Part shown: positions 1 through 6,706 of the stretch, piece after piece | Layout: each line of letters begins with the position of its first letter | Numbering within the stretch: the first letter of the stretch is position 1 | Source: Paractinoplanes tereljensis | GTDB taxonomy: Bacteria; Actinomycetota; Actinomycetes; Mycobacteriales; Micromonosporaceae | Assembly: GCF_016862435.1 (NCBI RefSeq) | Contig: NZ_BOMY01000044.1 | Coordinates: 62,001-126,000, forward strand | Reading direction: 5' to 3' | DNA length: 64,000 nt | Notes under the pieces: model-generated | Told to the model about the DNA's origin: nothing | The model's database searches: none | What the model saw: the letters and a program-made list of their open reading frames with translations, nothing else | Position numbers and translations under genes: made by a program

Positions 1-1174
1 TCGCGTCGATGCCGGCCGCCGCGCTGACCAGCTGCTGCACCTGGGCCGGGTCGACGGTGCCGGCCGTGGTGCTGTCCAGCAGGACGGCCACGTTCAGCTT
101 CTTGATGCTGCCGGGAGCGCTCTTACGGGCCTCGGTGGTCTCGTTGATCGCGTTCTGCTTGGCGGAATTGCTGTTCTCGTACTGACCGGTTCCGGTGGTG
201 CCGGTGGTGCAGCCGGGGCCGGAGATGTTGTCCGGGCCGAGGACGCCGCCCGCGCAGTTGCCGGCGTTGTTGTACGCCTCGCGGCTGTTGGTCTCGGAGA
301 GGGCCGGCAGCGACGGGTCGGAGTTGTAGGTCTTGCTGTTCGTCGTCGTCTGGTCGAAGTCCAGCTCGGCGGTGGTGGTGACGACCGCGTGCCCGGCACC
401 GACCACGCTGTCCAGCATGTTCTGCAGCGAGTTGTTCATCCGGTTCTGGAAGGCGACGGTCTGCGACTCGCTGCCGCTGTCCCCGCCGGTGCCGACCGCC
501 GCGCCGCCACCGGTCGACAGGATCTTGCCGTCCGCGCCGGCCACGGTGATCTCGGTCGGATCGAGGCCCTCGACGCTGGAGGCGACCAGGTGCACGATGG
601 ACTGCACCTGCTGGCTGGTCAGCGGAGAAGTCGAGCTCGAGGCGACCAGGACCGAGGCGGTCGGCTGGTCCTGGTCGTCGGCGAAGACGTCCTTCTGCGG
701 GATGACGAGGTGCACCGTGGCCGCCTCGACACCGTCAATCGACTTGATCGTGTTGGAGAGCTCGCCCTCGAGCGCCCGCTGGTAGTTCGTGTGCTGCATG
801 AAGTCGCTGGTGGTGATGCCCTGCTTGTCGAGCAGGGAGTAACCGGTTCCGGCATCGCCGGGCAGGCCCTCGCCGCTCAGCGACAGCCGCAGGGTGTTCA
901 CCTGGTCCTGCGGCACGAGCACCGTCTGGCCGTCGTTCGCCAGTTCGTACTTCGTGCCGGCCTTCTGCAGCGACTCGACGATCGCGCTGGCGTCCTTGGT
1001 CGACAGGTTGTTGAACAGAATGGAGTACGTCGGTTTCGACGCCCAGGTGGCGAAGAAGTAGGCGCCGACGACAAGAGCGATCACCGCCGCGAGGGTGACG
1101 GCCTTCTGGCCCGGCGTGAAAGACCGGAAGGTGTCCGTGACGCGGCGGACCGGAGCGGGAAGGCGGTCGGTCAT
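1..1174 (-). CDS. fliF: Flagellar MS-ring protein FliF, C-terminus off the window
   Basis: This is the MS-ring protein that anchors the flagellar basal body in the membrane and houses the export gate. The ATG start is at 1174, and about 391 residues are visible before the gene leaves the left edge. The translation begins MTDRLPAPVRRVTD and has one membrane segment at about residues 20-45. It continues into the ring-building region with PTYSILFNNLSTKDASAIVE and GEGLPGDAGTGYSLLDKQG, both typical of FliF. The part near the edge is Ser/Thr/Gly/Asn-rich, as expected for the periplasmic loop. It sits 1 base after fliE as the last visible gene of flgB-flgC-fliE-fliF. The family call is firm; the C-terminal FliG-binding segment is not in view. 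Confidence 0.93.
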   Translation of the reverse strand, partial: MTDRLPAPVRRVTDTFRSFTPGQKAVTLAAVIALVVGAYFFATWASKPTYSILFNNLSTKDASAIVESLQKAGTKYELANDGQTVLVPQDQVNTLRLSLSGEGLPGDAGTGYSLLDKQGITTSDFMQHTNYQRALEGELSNTIKSIDGVEAATVHLVIPQKDVFADDQDQPTASVLVASSSTSPLTSQQVQSIVHLVASSVEGLDPTEITVAGADGKILSTGGGAAVGTGGDSGSESQTVAFQNRMNNSLQNMLDSVVGAGHAVVTTTAELDFDQTTTNSKTYNSDPSLPALSETNSREAYNNAGNCAGGVLGPDNISGPGCTTGTTGTGQYENSNSAKQNAINETTEARKSAPGSIKKLNVAVLLDSTTAGTVDPAQVQQLVSAAAGIDA

Positions 1175-1175
1175 G

Positions 1176-1523
1176 TCAGGCCTGCATCCTCATGATCTCT
1201 TGGAACGCTTCCACGGCCTTGTTGCGGACGGCCAGCGTGAGCTGGAGACCGAGCTGGGCCTCGGTGGCAGCCATGGTGTACTGCGCCGGGTCCTGCAGGG
1301 TTCCGTCGGCGACCTGGACCGCCAGGTCACTGGCCTTCGACTGCGAGGCTTGCACGCTCTCCAGACCCTTTGACAGCATGCTGGTGAAGCTCTCGCTGGG
1401 ACCGTTGACCGCCTCGGCGGCGTTCGTCGCCGGGGTGGATCCGGCCAGACCGGCGACGCTGGACACCGAGTCCAGGCCGCCTACCGCGGAAAATCCGCTG
1501 ATGGCACTGATCGGCGAGATCAT
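1176..1523 (-). CDS. fliE: Flagellar hook-basal body protein FliE
   Basis: FliE (115 residues) links the MS ring to the proximal rod. The C-terminal half carries the family pattern: TMAATEAQLGLQLTLAVRNK followed by AVEAFQEIMRMQ at the very end, matching the conserved rod-interacting helix. The N-terminal 40 residues are Gly/Ala/Ser-rich, as is usual. Length is close to the usual 100-115. It lies 5 bases after flgC and 1 base before fliF, so it is translated from the same transcript as flgBC. Identification is by family pattern only, but the order flgB-flgC-fliE-fliF is highly conserved and supports it. Confidence 0.93.
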   Translation of the reverse strand: MISPISAISGFSAVGGLDSVSSVAGLAGSTPATNAAEAVNGPSESFTSMLSKGLESVQASQSKASDLAVQVADGTLQDPAQYTMAATEAQLGLQLTLAVRNKAVEAFQEIMRMQA

Positions 1524-1528
1524 CTAGC

Positions 1529-1921
1529 TCACTTCCCCAGGTTGATCGCGGCGGCGTAGGAGTCCTTGGCGCGGTCGACGACCGCGAGGTTTGCCTGGTA
1601 GGCGCGCTGGGCCATCATCATCTGGGCCATCTGGCTGCCCAGGTCGATGTCCGGTTTGCGGACGTAACCCTCGGTGTCGGCCAGCGGGTTGTCCGGCTCG
1701 TAGGTGAGTACGCCCTGGGCGCTGCTCATGGCCACGCCGCCGACCTGGGCACCGTTGCCGTCCGCCGCTTCCTGGGCGACGACGTACCGGGCCTGGAAAG
1801 CCTTCTCGGACGTACGGCTGGTGTTGTCCATGTTGGCGATGTTGTCGGACACCGCGTCCAGCCACTTGCGGTAGACGGTCACGCCGGAGCCGGCGACGCC
1901 GATGGCGTTGAAGGTGCTCAT
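1529..1921 (-). CDS. flgC: Flagellar basal-body rod protein FlgC
   Basis: FlgC (130 residues) is a proximal rod subunit. It has the N-terminal rod/hook signature (residues about 5-35, with WLDAVSDNIANMDNT, the SDNIAN helix shared by all rod, hook and hook-junction proteins) and the C-terminal counterpart AQMMMAQRAYQANLAVVDRA. The middle segment with EPDNPLADTEGYVRKPDIDL is also typical of FlgC. It starts with ATG three bases after the flgB stop and is part of the flgB-flgC-fliE-fliF operon. Length is normal for the family. Confidence 0.95.
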   Translation of the reverse strand: MSTFNAIGVAGSGVTVYRKWLDAVSDNIANMDNTSRTSEKAFQARYVVAQEAADGNGAQVGGVAMSSAQGVLTYEPDNPLADTEGYVRKPDIDLGSQMAQMMMAQRAYQANLAVVDRAKDSYAAAINLGK

Positions 1922-1924
1922 TTA

Positions 1925-2272
1925 TCAGGCCCCCTTGATCGCGTCGCGCAGCATCGAGTACTTGGTATCCATGGCCCGCAGCGTCAGCTGGTAGCGCATC
2001 GTGGTGTCGATGTGCGACAGCGTCTCCTCGTCGAGGTTGACGTTGCTGCCGTTGAGGCGGGTCGGCTCGAGCGAATCCTGGACGCTCGGGGAAACGCTCG
2101 AGGGCGACTCGCCCTTGGCGATCGCGCCGTGCAGCGCCTGCTCGAATTCCACCTTACGGGCCCGGTAGCCGGGGGTTTCGATGTTTGCGATGTTGTTCGC
2201 GATGGCGGTCTGCCGCGCAGCGAGACCGGCGGCGGCAACGCGCAGGGAGGATGACGAGACGTCGTCGAACAC
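1925..2272 (-). CDS. flgB: Flagellar basal-body rod protein FlgB
   Basis: FlgB (115 residues from the chosen start) is the most membrane-proximal rod protein. It has AARQTAIANNIANIETPGYR near the N-terminus and ends with LRAMDTKYSMLRDAIKG, both characteristic. The reading frame is open up to 2404, but the better start is the GTG at 2272, because an AAGGAG ribosome site lies 5 bases upstream and the protein then begins VFDDVSSSSLR like other FlgB proteins. A FliA-type promoter sits about 75 bases upstream of that GTG. It is the first gene of the rod/MS-ring operon. Confidence 0.93.
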   Translation of the reverse strand: MFDDVSSSSLRVAAAGLAARQTAIANNIANIETPGYRARKVEFEQALHGAIAKGESPSSVSPSVQDSLEPTRLNGSNVNLDEETLSHIDTTMRYQLTLRAMDTKYSMLRDAIKGA

Positions 2273-2345
2273 AGCAGCTCCTTGGAGGTCAGTCCAAGCG
2301 CCGATCCGTGGCTTTTCGGTGAGCAATCCGTTGCTCGTAACATGC

Positions 2346-2373
2346 AGTTCGGCCCGACCGGTGATCCGCTGAG
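2346..2373 (-). promoter_or_regulatory. FliA/WhiG-type promoter of flgB operon
   Basis: On the minus strand a CTCA box (2373-2370) is followed by exactly 16 bases and then GCCGAACT (2353-2346). The same CTCA-N16-GCCGA arrangement appears upstream of fliC and flgN in this window, which makes chance unlikely. Flagellar sigma factors of the FliA family use such promoters, and Actinoplanes FliA promoters are described with a CTCA/GCCGAA type consensus. Transcription would start near 2340. Confidence 0.7.
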
Positions 2374-2401
2374 CGTGTAACGGTTGCCGCGAGGTTGCAC
2401 A

Positions 2402-2436
2402 CAAAAGTCCCGGAACCCCATCCGGGGCTCCGGGAC
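2402..2436 (-). terminator. Rho-independent terminator after fliD-fliS-fliT-like operon
   Basis: A 13-bp stem (2407-2419 with 2424-2436, one G-U pair in RNA) encloses a 4-base loop and is followed, in the minus direction, by four T. It lies 13 bases past the stop of the 2449-2763 gene and separates that operon from the flgB promoter. Confidence 0.85.
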
Positions 2437-2448
2437 CTCATTGCCTGG

Positions 2449-2763
2449 CTACATGGCTCGGTCTACGTACACCGGGCGTTTGATCGCCTCGCCGGTCTCG
2501 ATTCGGGCCGTCATCGCGGTCTGCCGGCGGTTCGACGTCAGTCGCCGGGCGATCTCCTCGGCCACCTTCAGCTGCCGGGTGAGGATCTCGTCCGCGCGTG
2601 GCTTGAGTTCCAGTGGCAGCGCGCCGAGCTCGGTCGGCGGCCGCCACAGATCAGCCGGCGGCGTCTCGGCATGGCGATGCTCGTCGGCGAGCATCGCCTC
2701 GACGCGAGCGACGTCCAACTCGAGCTCGTCCAGAGCGTCGATCCAGGCGCCGTTCCAGTCCAT
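2449..2763 (-). CDS. Small helical protein, possible FliT-type flagellar chaperone
   Basis: The product is 104 residues, acidic at the N-terminus and rich in Glu, Arg, Leu and Ala, with no signal peptide or membrane segment. It looks mostly alpha-helical (for example LDELELDVARVEAMLADE and QLKVAEEIARRLTSNRRQ). It follows fliS by 2 bases and is the last gene before a terminator. In many bacteria a small export chaperone such as FliT follows fliD-fliS, and size and helicity fit that role. No diagnostic motif is present, so the assignment rests mainly on position. A structure comparison with FliT would decide. Confidence 0.55.
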   Translation of the reverse strand: MDWNGAWIDALDELELDVARVEAMLADEHRHAETPPADLWRPPTELGALPLELKPRADEILTRQLKVAEEIARRLTSNRRQTAMTARIETGEAIKRPVYVDRAM

Positions 2764-2765
2764 GG

Positions 2766-3149
2766 TCAGCCGGCGACCGCCGCGGCGGCCGCCTCTCGCC
2801 AGGTGTCGCGCAGCGGCTCGGCCAGGTTGCGGATGGCGGCCACCCGGTCGGCGTCCCGGGCGATGTTCGCGCCGATCAGCTCGGTGAGCATCCAGCCGTA
2901 GATGTTGGCCAGGGCCGGTGCGCCGGACCAGGCTTCCACGTCCAGGCTGGTGCGCAGCTCGATGACGATCTCCTGAGCGTGGGTGACCTTGTCGTGCGCC
3001 GCCTCCCGGTCGCCGTCGCGCAGCGCCTGCTCGGCCTGCATGAGGTCGAGCACGAGGCGGTCGTACAGCATCAGCAGGAGCTTGGCGGGTGAGGCGGTGT
3101 TGATGGAGTCCTGCAGGTAACGGTCACGCAGGTGCGGGGCGGCGCTCAT
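2766..3149 (-). CDS. fliS: Flagellin export chaperone FliS
   Basis: FliS (127 residues) binds the C-terminal helix of flagellin in the cytoplasm and keeps it unfolded for export. The protein begins with the conserved pattern YLQDSINTASPAKLLLMLYD, where the SP.KLL.MLYDG-like segment is the family hallmark, followed by a helical bundle ending with ANIYGWMLTELIGANIARD. Length matches the usual 120-135. It lies 50 bases after fliD in the same operon, the standard fliD-fliS order, and 2 bases before the small putative chaperone gene. Confidence 0.95.
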   Translation of the reverse strand: MSAAPHLRDRYLQDSINTASPAKLLLMLYDRLVLDLMQAEQALRDGDREAAHDKVTHAQEIVIELRTSLDVEAWSGAPALANIYGWMLTELIGANIARDADRVAAIRNLAEPLRDTWREAAAAAVAG

Positions 3150-3199
3150 CGGTCTCCTCGGTCAACGCTGTGGTGGCTGGTCAGGGCGAGGCGTGCGGG

Positions 3200-4588
3200 T
3201 CAGCCGAGGCCGGCGAGCTGGCCGGCCAGCCAGGTGGACTGGTTCTTCAGATTGCCGAGGGAAACCTCGAGGTTGGAGTACTGCTTCTGCAGCGCGAGCT
3301 TCTTGGCCGCGAGCCTGATATCCCAGTTGCTGATCTGGGTGGTGAGGCTGTCGATCTCGTTGTTGCGCCCGGTGATCACCGACTTGAGGTTGGTGGTCAT
3401 CGTGGTGGTCAACTTCTCGATCTGCGTGCCGAGCTTCTGGCCGGCTTCCTTCACCTTGTCGGGGTTGGTGGCATAGGCGTTGAGGAACTCGGACCGGCTG
3501 AACTTGAGCTGGCCGTCCTGCTGCAGCTCGATACCGAGGTTCTTGAGCGACTTGATTTTGTCGGTGACATCCGCGCCGCCGGCCGCCTCCTCCGACCAGT
3601 CCAGGCCGAGGCTGATCGAGCCGAGGATCTTCGTCGAGATGTCCCGGACCGAGAAGTCGCCGGTCAGCGGCGAGCCGGTCTTGGTCGACGGGTCGTACGC
3701 GGTCTGGGTGGAGATCTCGGTGAGGGAGGCGTTGGCGGCGTCGACAAACGCCTGCATCTTGTCGGCGATCGCCCCGGTGTCGTTGTTGACGTCGATGGTG
3801 ACGTCGTTTTCCTTCTTCGAGACGGTGAGCGTCACGCCGTTCATCAGGCCGGTGAAGGTGTTCGTGTCGCTGGTAACCGTGTAGGTGCTGGTGCCGCCGC
3901 CCTCGACCTCGATCGTGGCGCTCTTGGCCTCGGTGGTCTCCGGCGAGGTGCCGCCGACGCCCAGCCCGTCCAGCCCGGTGAGGGTGAAGCCGTTGCTGGC
4001 GCCCGACTTGCGGCCGGTGAGCTGCAGAACGCCCTCGCTGGACGACGTCTTCATGACGTACGCCGAGACGCCCGCGTCGGAGTCGTTGATCGCCTTGGCG
4101 ATACCGGCCGCCGACTTGTCCTTGCTGATGTCGATGTCGTACTGCTTGCCGGCCGTGGTGGTGATCGAGATCGTGTCGGGCGCCGAGGTCAGCTGGGCGG
4201 GGGTGGTGTCCAGCGTGCCGTCGTTGTCGGCGTCCTCGAAGGTGGTCACCTTCATCGTGGTGGCCTGCTTGCTGGCCAGCGAGGTGACGTCGAAGGTGAG
4301 GCTGCCGGTGGTGGCGCTGAGGTTGGTGGAGGTGCTCACGGCGACCGAGGACGAGCTCGAGGTGGCCGAGATGGCGCGCCAGGTGCCGAGCTGGGTCAAC
4401 GCGCTGGCCGCGCTCTTGTAGGCGGAGACCTTGGAGTTCACCGACTGGTACGAGGCCACGGCGGTCTGCGCCGAGGTGACCTTGGCCTTGAGACGGTTCT
4501 GCGGGGCCTGCTCGACCTGCATGAGCTGGCTGATCACCGACGAGGTGCTCATGCCGCTGACGAGTCCGTCAACAGAGCTTGACGACAC
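3200..4588 (-). CDS. fliD: Flagellar filament cap protein FliD
   Basis: FliD (462 residues) forms the cap that folds flagellin at the filament tip. The N-terminus reads VDGLVSGMSTSSVISQLMQVE, matching the conserved FliD pattern of a G-L-x-S-G start followed by a coiled-coil helix. The C-terminus (about residues 390-455, with KSVITGRNNEIDSLTTQI and ending in a KQYSNLEVSLGNLKNQSTWL helix) is the other conserved coiled coil. The middle is Thr/Ser/Asp-rich and variable, as expected for the surface-exposed part. It starts with ATG at 4588, downstream of fliC on the same strand, and is followed by fliS. Confidence 0.95.
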   Translation of the reverse strand: MSSSSVDGLVSGMSTSSVISQLMQVEQAPQNRLKAKVTSAQTAVASYQSVNSKVSAYKSAASALTQLGTWRAISATSSSSSVAVSTSTNLSATTGSLTFDVTSLASKQATTMKVTTFEDADNDGTLDTTPAQLTSAPDTISITTTAGKQYDIDISKDKSAAGIAKAINDSDAGVSAYVMKTSSSEGVLQLTGRKSGASNGFTLTGLDGLGVGGTSPETTEAKSATIEVEGGGTSTYTVTSDTNTFTGLMNGVTLTVSKKENDVTIDVNNDTGAIADKMQAFVDAANASLTEISTQTAYDPSTKTGSPLTGDFSVRDISTKILGSISLGLDWSEEAAGGADVTDKIKSLKNLGIELQQDGQLKFSRSEFLNAYATNPDKVKEAGQKLGTQIEKLTTTMTTNLKSVITGRNNEIDSLTTQISNWDIRLAAKKLALQKQYSNLEVSLGNLKNQSTWLAGQLAGLG

Positions 4589-4621
4589 GGTGGCCTGCCT
4601 TTCGGTGCGGTAAAGAAGAGC

Positions 4622-4656
4622 GGGGGCAGCCGGCCCGATTTCTGCCAGCTACCCCC
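4622..4656 (-). terminator. Terminator between fliC and fliD
   Basis: A 13-bp stem (4622-4634 with 4644-4656, two G-U pairs in RNA) with a 9-base loop lies about 50 bases past the fliC stop and is followed in the minus direction by a T-rich stretch (CTCTTCTTTA). It should end most fliC transcripts. A weak FliA-type promoter for fliD lies immediately before it (see separate entry). Confidence 0.75.
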
Positions 4657-4659
4657 ACC

Positions 4660-4687
4660 TATTCGGCCGTACGCGTTCCGTATTCAG
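4660..4687 (-). promoter_or_regulatory. Candidate FliA-type promoter for fliD
   Basis: On the minus strand, CTGA (4687-4684) is followed by 16 bases and GCCGAATA (4667-4660). The -10 element fits the flagellar consensus well; the -35 element differs in one base from CTCA. Transcription would begin inside the upstream arm of the fliC terminator hairpin, so the new transcript could not form the full hairpin. Moderate support only. Confidence 0.45.
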
Positions 4688-4708
4688 TTCCAACCGGTAG
4701 CAGCTCGG

Positions 4709-5968
4709 TTATCGGAGCAGCGAGAGAACGTTCTGCGCCGACTGGTTGGCCTGGGACAGCATCGAGGTGCCGGCCTGGGTCAGGATCTGAGCACGGGTGA
4801 AGGAGACCATCTCCTGCGCCATGTCGGTGTCCCGGATCCGCGACTCCGACGCGGACAGGTTCTCCACCGCGACGTTGAGGTTGTTGATGGTGTGCTCGAA
4901 GCGGTTCTGGTAAGCACCGAGCGAGGCCCGCTGGTCCGAGACGGTGGTCAGCGCCTTGTCCACCGTCGTGATCGCCGCGGTCGGGTCCTTGGTCAGGTCG
5001 ACCGTCTTGGTGCCGAGCGTGCCCGAGTCGGTCGCGCCGATGTTGAACGCGATGCGCTCCTTGGCGTTCGCGCCGACCTGGAACTGACCGGTGTTGCCAC
5101 CGGAGACGTCGGTCAGGGCGGTGGCGGTGTCGATCTTCAGGGCGGCCAGGGCGGCGCCGGTGTTGTCGGCGGCCGTGAAGTCGCCGACGCCCTGCAGCTG
5201 GTAGGTCGTGTTGCCGGACTTGTCGGTGCTGGAGGTCATGCTGACCTCGTTGCCCTGCAGGCCGATGTCGCGCAGCGAGCTGCTGATCGCCTCGTTGGCC
5301 CGCTTGACGACGTCCGCCGGCGCGGTGTCGTCGGTGGAACCCTCGACGGTCACGGTGAGCGCCGTGGAAGCGAGGTCGAGGGTGCTGCCGTCCTTCTGGG
5401 TGAACTTGGTCGCACCGCTGATCTGGGTCAGGTCGATCTTGTACTGGCCCTGTACGGCAGCCGGGATGGCCGGCAGGCCGTCGGTGCCGCCGGCGACCAC
5501 GTTGGTGGTCGGGTCGACCGCGGTGCGCTTGGTGGCGCCGAAGCTGCCGTCGAGCAGCTTGGCCTTGCCGAAGGCGGTGGTGCTGCCGATCCGGTCGAGC
5601 TCGGAGTTCAGCTGCGTCATTTCCTTGTTGGCGGCCGACGCGGCCTCCTTGTCGGTGGCGCCGTTGTTGGCGGCCTGGACCGACAGGTCACGCATGCGCT
5701 GCAGGATCGTGGTGACCTCGTTGAGCGCGCCTTCAGCCGTCTGCGCGACGCTGACGCCGTCCTGGGTGTTACGCACGGCGACCTTGAGACCGCCGACCTG
5801 CGCACGCAGACCCTCGGAGATCGAGAGGCCGGCCGCGTCGTCCGCCGCCCGGTTGATGCGGAAACCACTGGACAACTTCTCCAGGGACTTCGACATCTGG
5901 CCGTCGGTGACCGACAGGTTGCGGTAGGCGTTCTGCGCGGCGATGTTCTGGTTGATACGGAGACCCAT
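4709..5968 (-). CDS. fliC: Flagellin
   Basis: Flagellin (419 residues) is the filament subunit. The N-terminal D0/D1 region has GLRINQNIAAQNAYRNLSV and SSGFRINRAADDAAGLSISE, and the C-terminal D1/D0 region has SLGAYQNRFEHTINNLNVAV and ends MLSQANQSAQNVLSLLR. Both are near-invariant in flagellins. The central part (about residues 150-330) is Thr/Asp/Gly-rich and variable. The frame is open to 6259, but the ATG at 5968 has a strong AAGGAGGA ribosome site 7 bases upstream and gives the canonical MGLRINQN start. It has its own promoter upstream and a terminator downstream, so it can be made in bulk independently of fliD. Confidence 0.97.
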   Translation of the reverse strand: MGLRINQNIAAQNAYRNLSVTDGQMSKSLEKLSSGFRINRAADDAAGLSISEGLRAQVGGLKVAVRNTQDGVSVAQTAEGALNEVTTILQRMRDLSVQAANNGATDKEAASAANKEMTQLNSELDRIGSTTAFGKAKLLDGSFGATKRTAVDPTTNVVAGGTDGLPAIPAAVQGQYKIDLTQISGATKFTQKDGSTLDLASTALTVTVEGSTDDTAPADVVKRANEAISSSLRDIGLQGNEVSMTSSTDKSGNTTYQLQGVGDFTAADNTGAALAALKIDTATALTDVSGGNTGQFQVGANAKERIAFNIGATDSGTLGTKTVDLTKDPTAAITTVDKALTTVSDQRASLGAYQNRFEHTINNLNVAVENLSASESRIRDTDMAQEMVSFTRAQILTQAGTSMLSQANQSAQNVLSLLR

Positions 5969-5978
5969 TAGTAATTCC

Positions 5979-6009
5979 TCCTTGAGCGGGGTCTTTCCGG
6001 CCCATCCGT
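5979..6009 (-). promoter_or_regulatory. Candidate CsrA-binding sites in the fliC leader
   Basis: The roughly 60-base fliC leader contains two ANGGA motifs read on the minus strand: ACGGA at 6009-6005 and AAGGA at 5983-5979, the second lying inside the ribosome site. In Bacillus subtilis CsrA binds two such sites in the flagellin leader and blocks translation unless FliW removes it. Both fliW and csrA lie about 3 kb away here. The role is inferred from this parallel. Confidence 0.45.
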
Positions 6010-6033
6010 GAGGCCGTGGCGATACGCCGGATC

Positions 6034-6061
6034 CGATCGGCGTGGCACCGACGGTCATGAG
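6034..6061 (-). promoter_or_regulatory. FliA/WhiG-type promoter of fliC
   Basis: On the minus strand CTCA (6061-6058), a 16-base spacer and GCCGATCG (6041-6034) match the promoter type also found before flgB and flgN. It would give a leader of about 60 bases before the flagellin start codon. GCCGAT is the classic -10 core of FliA and WhiG promoters. Confidence 0.75.
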
Positions 6062-6134
6062 CAGTCTCTGAGATTCCTTCACACTTTTCCGGCAAACCCG
6101 AAGAAAGGTGAAATGGTCGGATCGGGCGAAATTC

Positions 6135-6162
6135 CTCAGCGGAGGAGCAGACGTGCCGACCT
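6135..6162 (+). promoter_or_regulatory. FliA/WhiG-type promoter of flgN-flgK-flgL operon
   Basis: CTCA (6135-6138) is followed by exactly 16 bases and GCCGACCT (6155-6162), about 58 bases before the flgN start. It is divergent from the fliC promoter, with the two -35 elements about 75 bases apart, so flagellin and the hook-junction operon can be switched on together. Confidence 0.7.
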
Positions 6163-6219
6163 GTCCGAATGAGCGGGCATGTCGAGGGGGCGTGCCCGAC
6201 ACCGAGACGGAGGACCAGG

Positions 6220-6705
6220 GTGAGCCTGACCGACCTGGCCAGCGTCCTGTGGCGTTCACGTGAGCTGCTGGAGATGCTGCTGTTCAAGCTTGAGGAGGAG
6301 CAGTTGCTCCTCACGTCCAACCGCTCCCGCTGGCTCAGTCACGCCACCCGGGAGGTAGAGGTGGTGCTGGACCAGATCCGGCAGACGGAGGTCATCCGGG
6401 CCGCCTACTCCCAGGACGTCGCGGTCGAGCTCGGTCTCAACCCGGAGGCTTCCCTCGGCGAGCTGGCTGACGCCGCGCCGCCCCCCTGGTCCGACCTGTT
6501 GCACCAGCACCGCAAGGCGTTTCTGATGCTGACCTCCGAGATCAGCGCGCTCGCCGACGTGAACCGTGACCTGCTCACCGCCGGCCAGCGCGCAGCACGC
6601 GAAACCATGCTCGCGTTCGCCGAAACTGTGGAAACGTACGGACCGCAAGGCCAGACCGTTTCCGGCGGCGTGCGCCGCTCCAGCCTGGTTGATGAGGCGA
6701 TCTGA
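6220..6705 (+). CDS. flgN: FlgN-type chaperone for hook-associated proteins
   Basis: The product (161 residues) is a soluble, mainly helical protein with a long coiled-coil-like first half (LASVLWRSRELLEMLLFKLE and EEQLLLTSNRSRWLSHATRE) and no membrane segment. FlgN proteins keep FlgK and FlgL unfolded for export, and this gene ends one base before the flgK start, the usual position in Gram-positive bacteria. The frame is open from 6169, but GTG at 6220 has a GGAGG site seven bases upstream and gives VSLTDLASVLW. The call combines fold type and position; sequence identity in this family is always low. Confidence 0.8.
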   Translation: MSLTDLASVLWRSRELLEMLLFKLEEEQLLLTSNRSRWLSHATREVEVVLDQIRQTEVIRAAYSQDVAVELGLNPEASLGELADAAPPPWSDLLHQHRKAFLMLTSEISALADVNRDLLTAGQRAARETMLAFAETVETYGPQGQTVSGGVRRSSLVDEAI

Positions 6706-6706
6706 G

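Noticed and set aside
3170..4582. Long plus-strand frame opposite fliD and similar long frames opposite hem, fliC and cyclase genes
   Set aside because: They are mirror frames of well-identified genes, with Arg/Gly/Asp-rich sequences and no family features.
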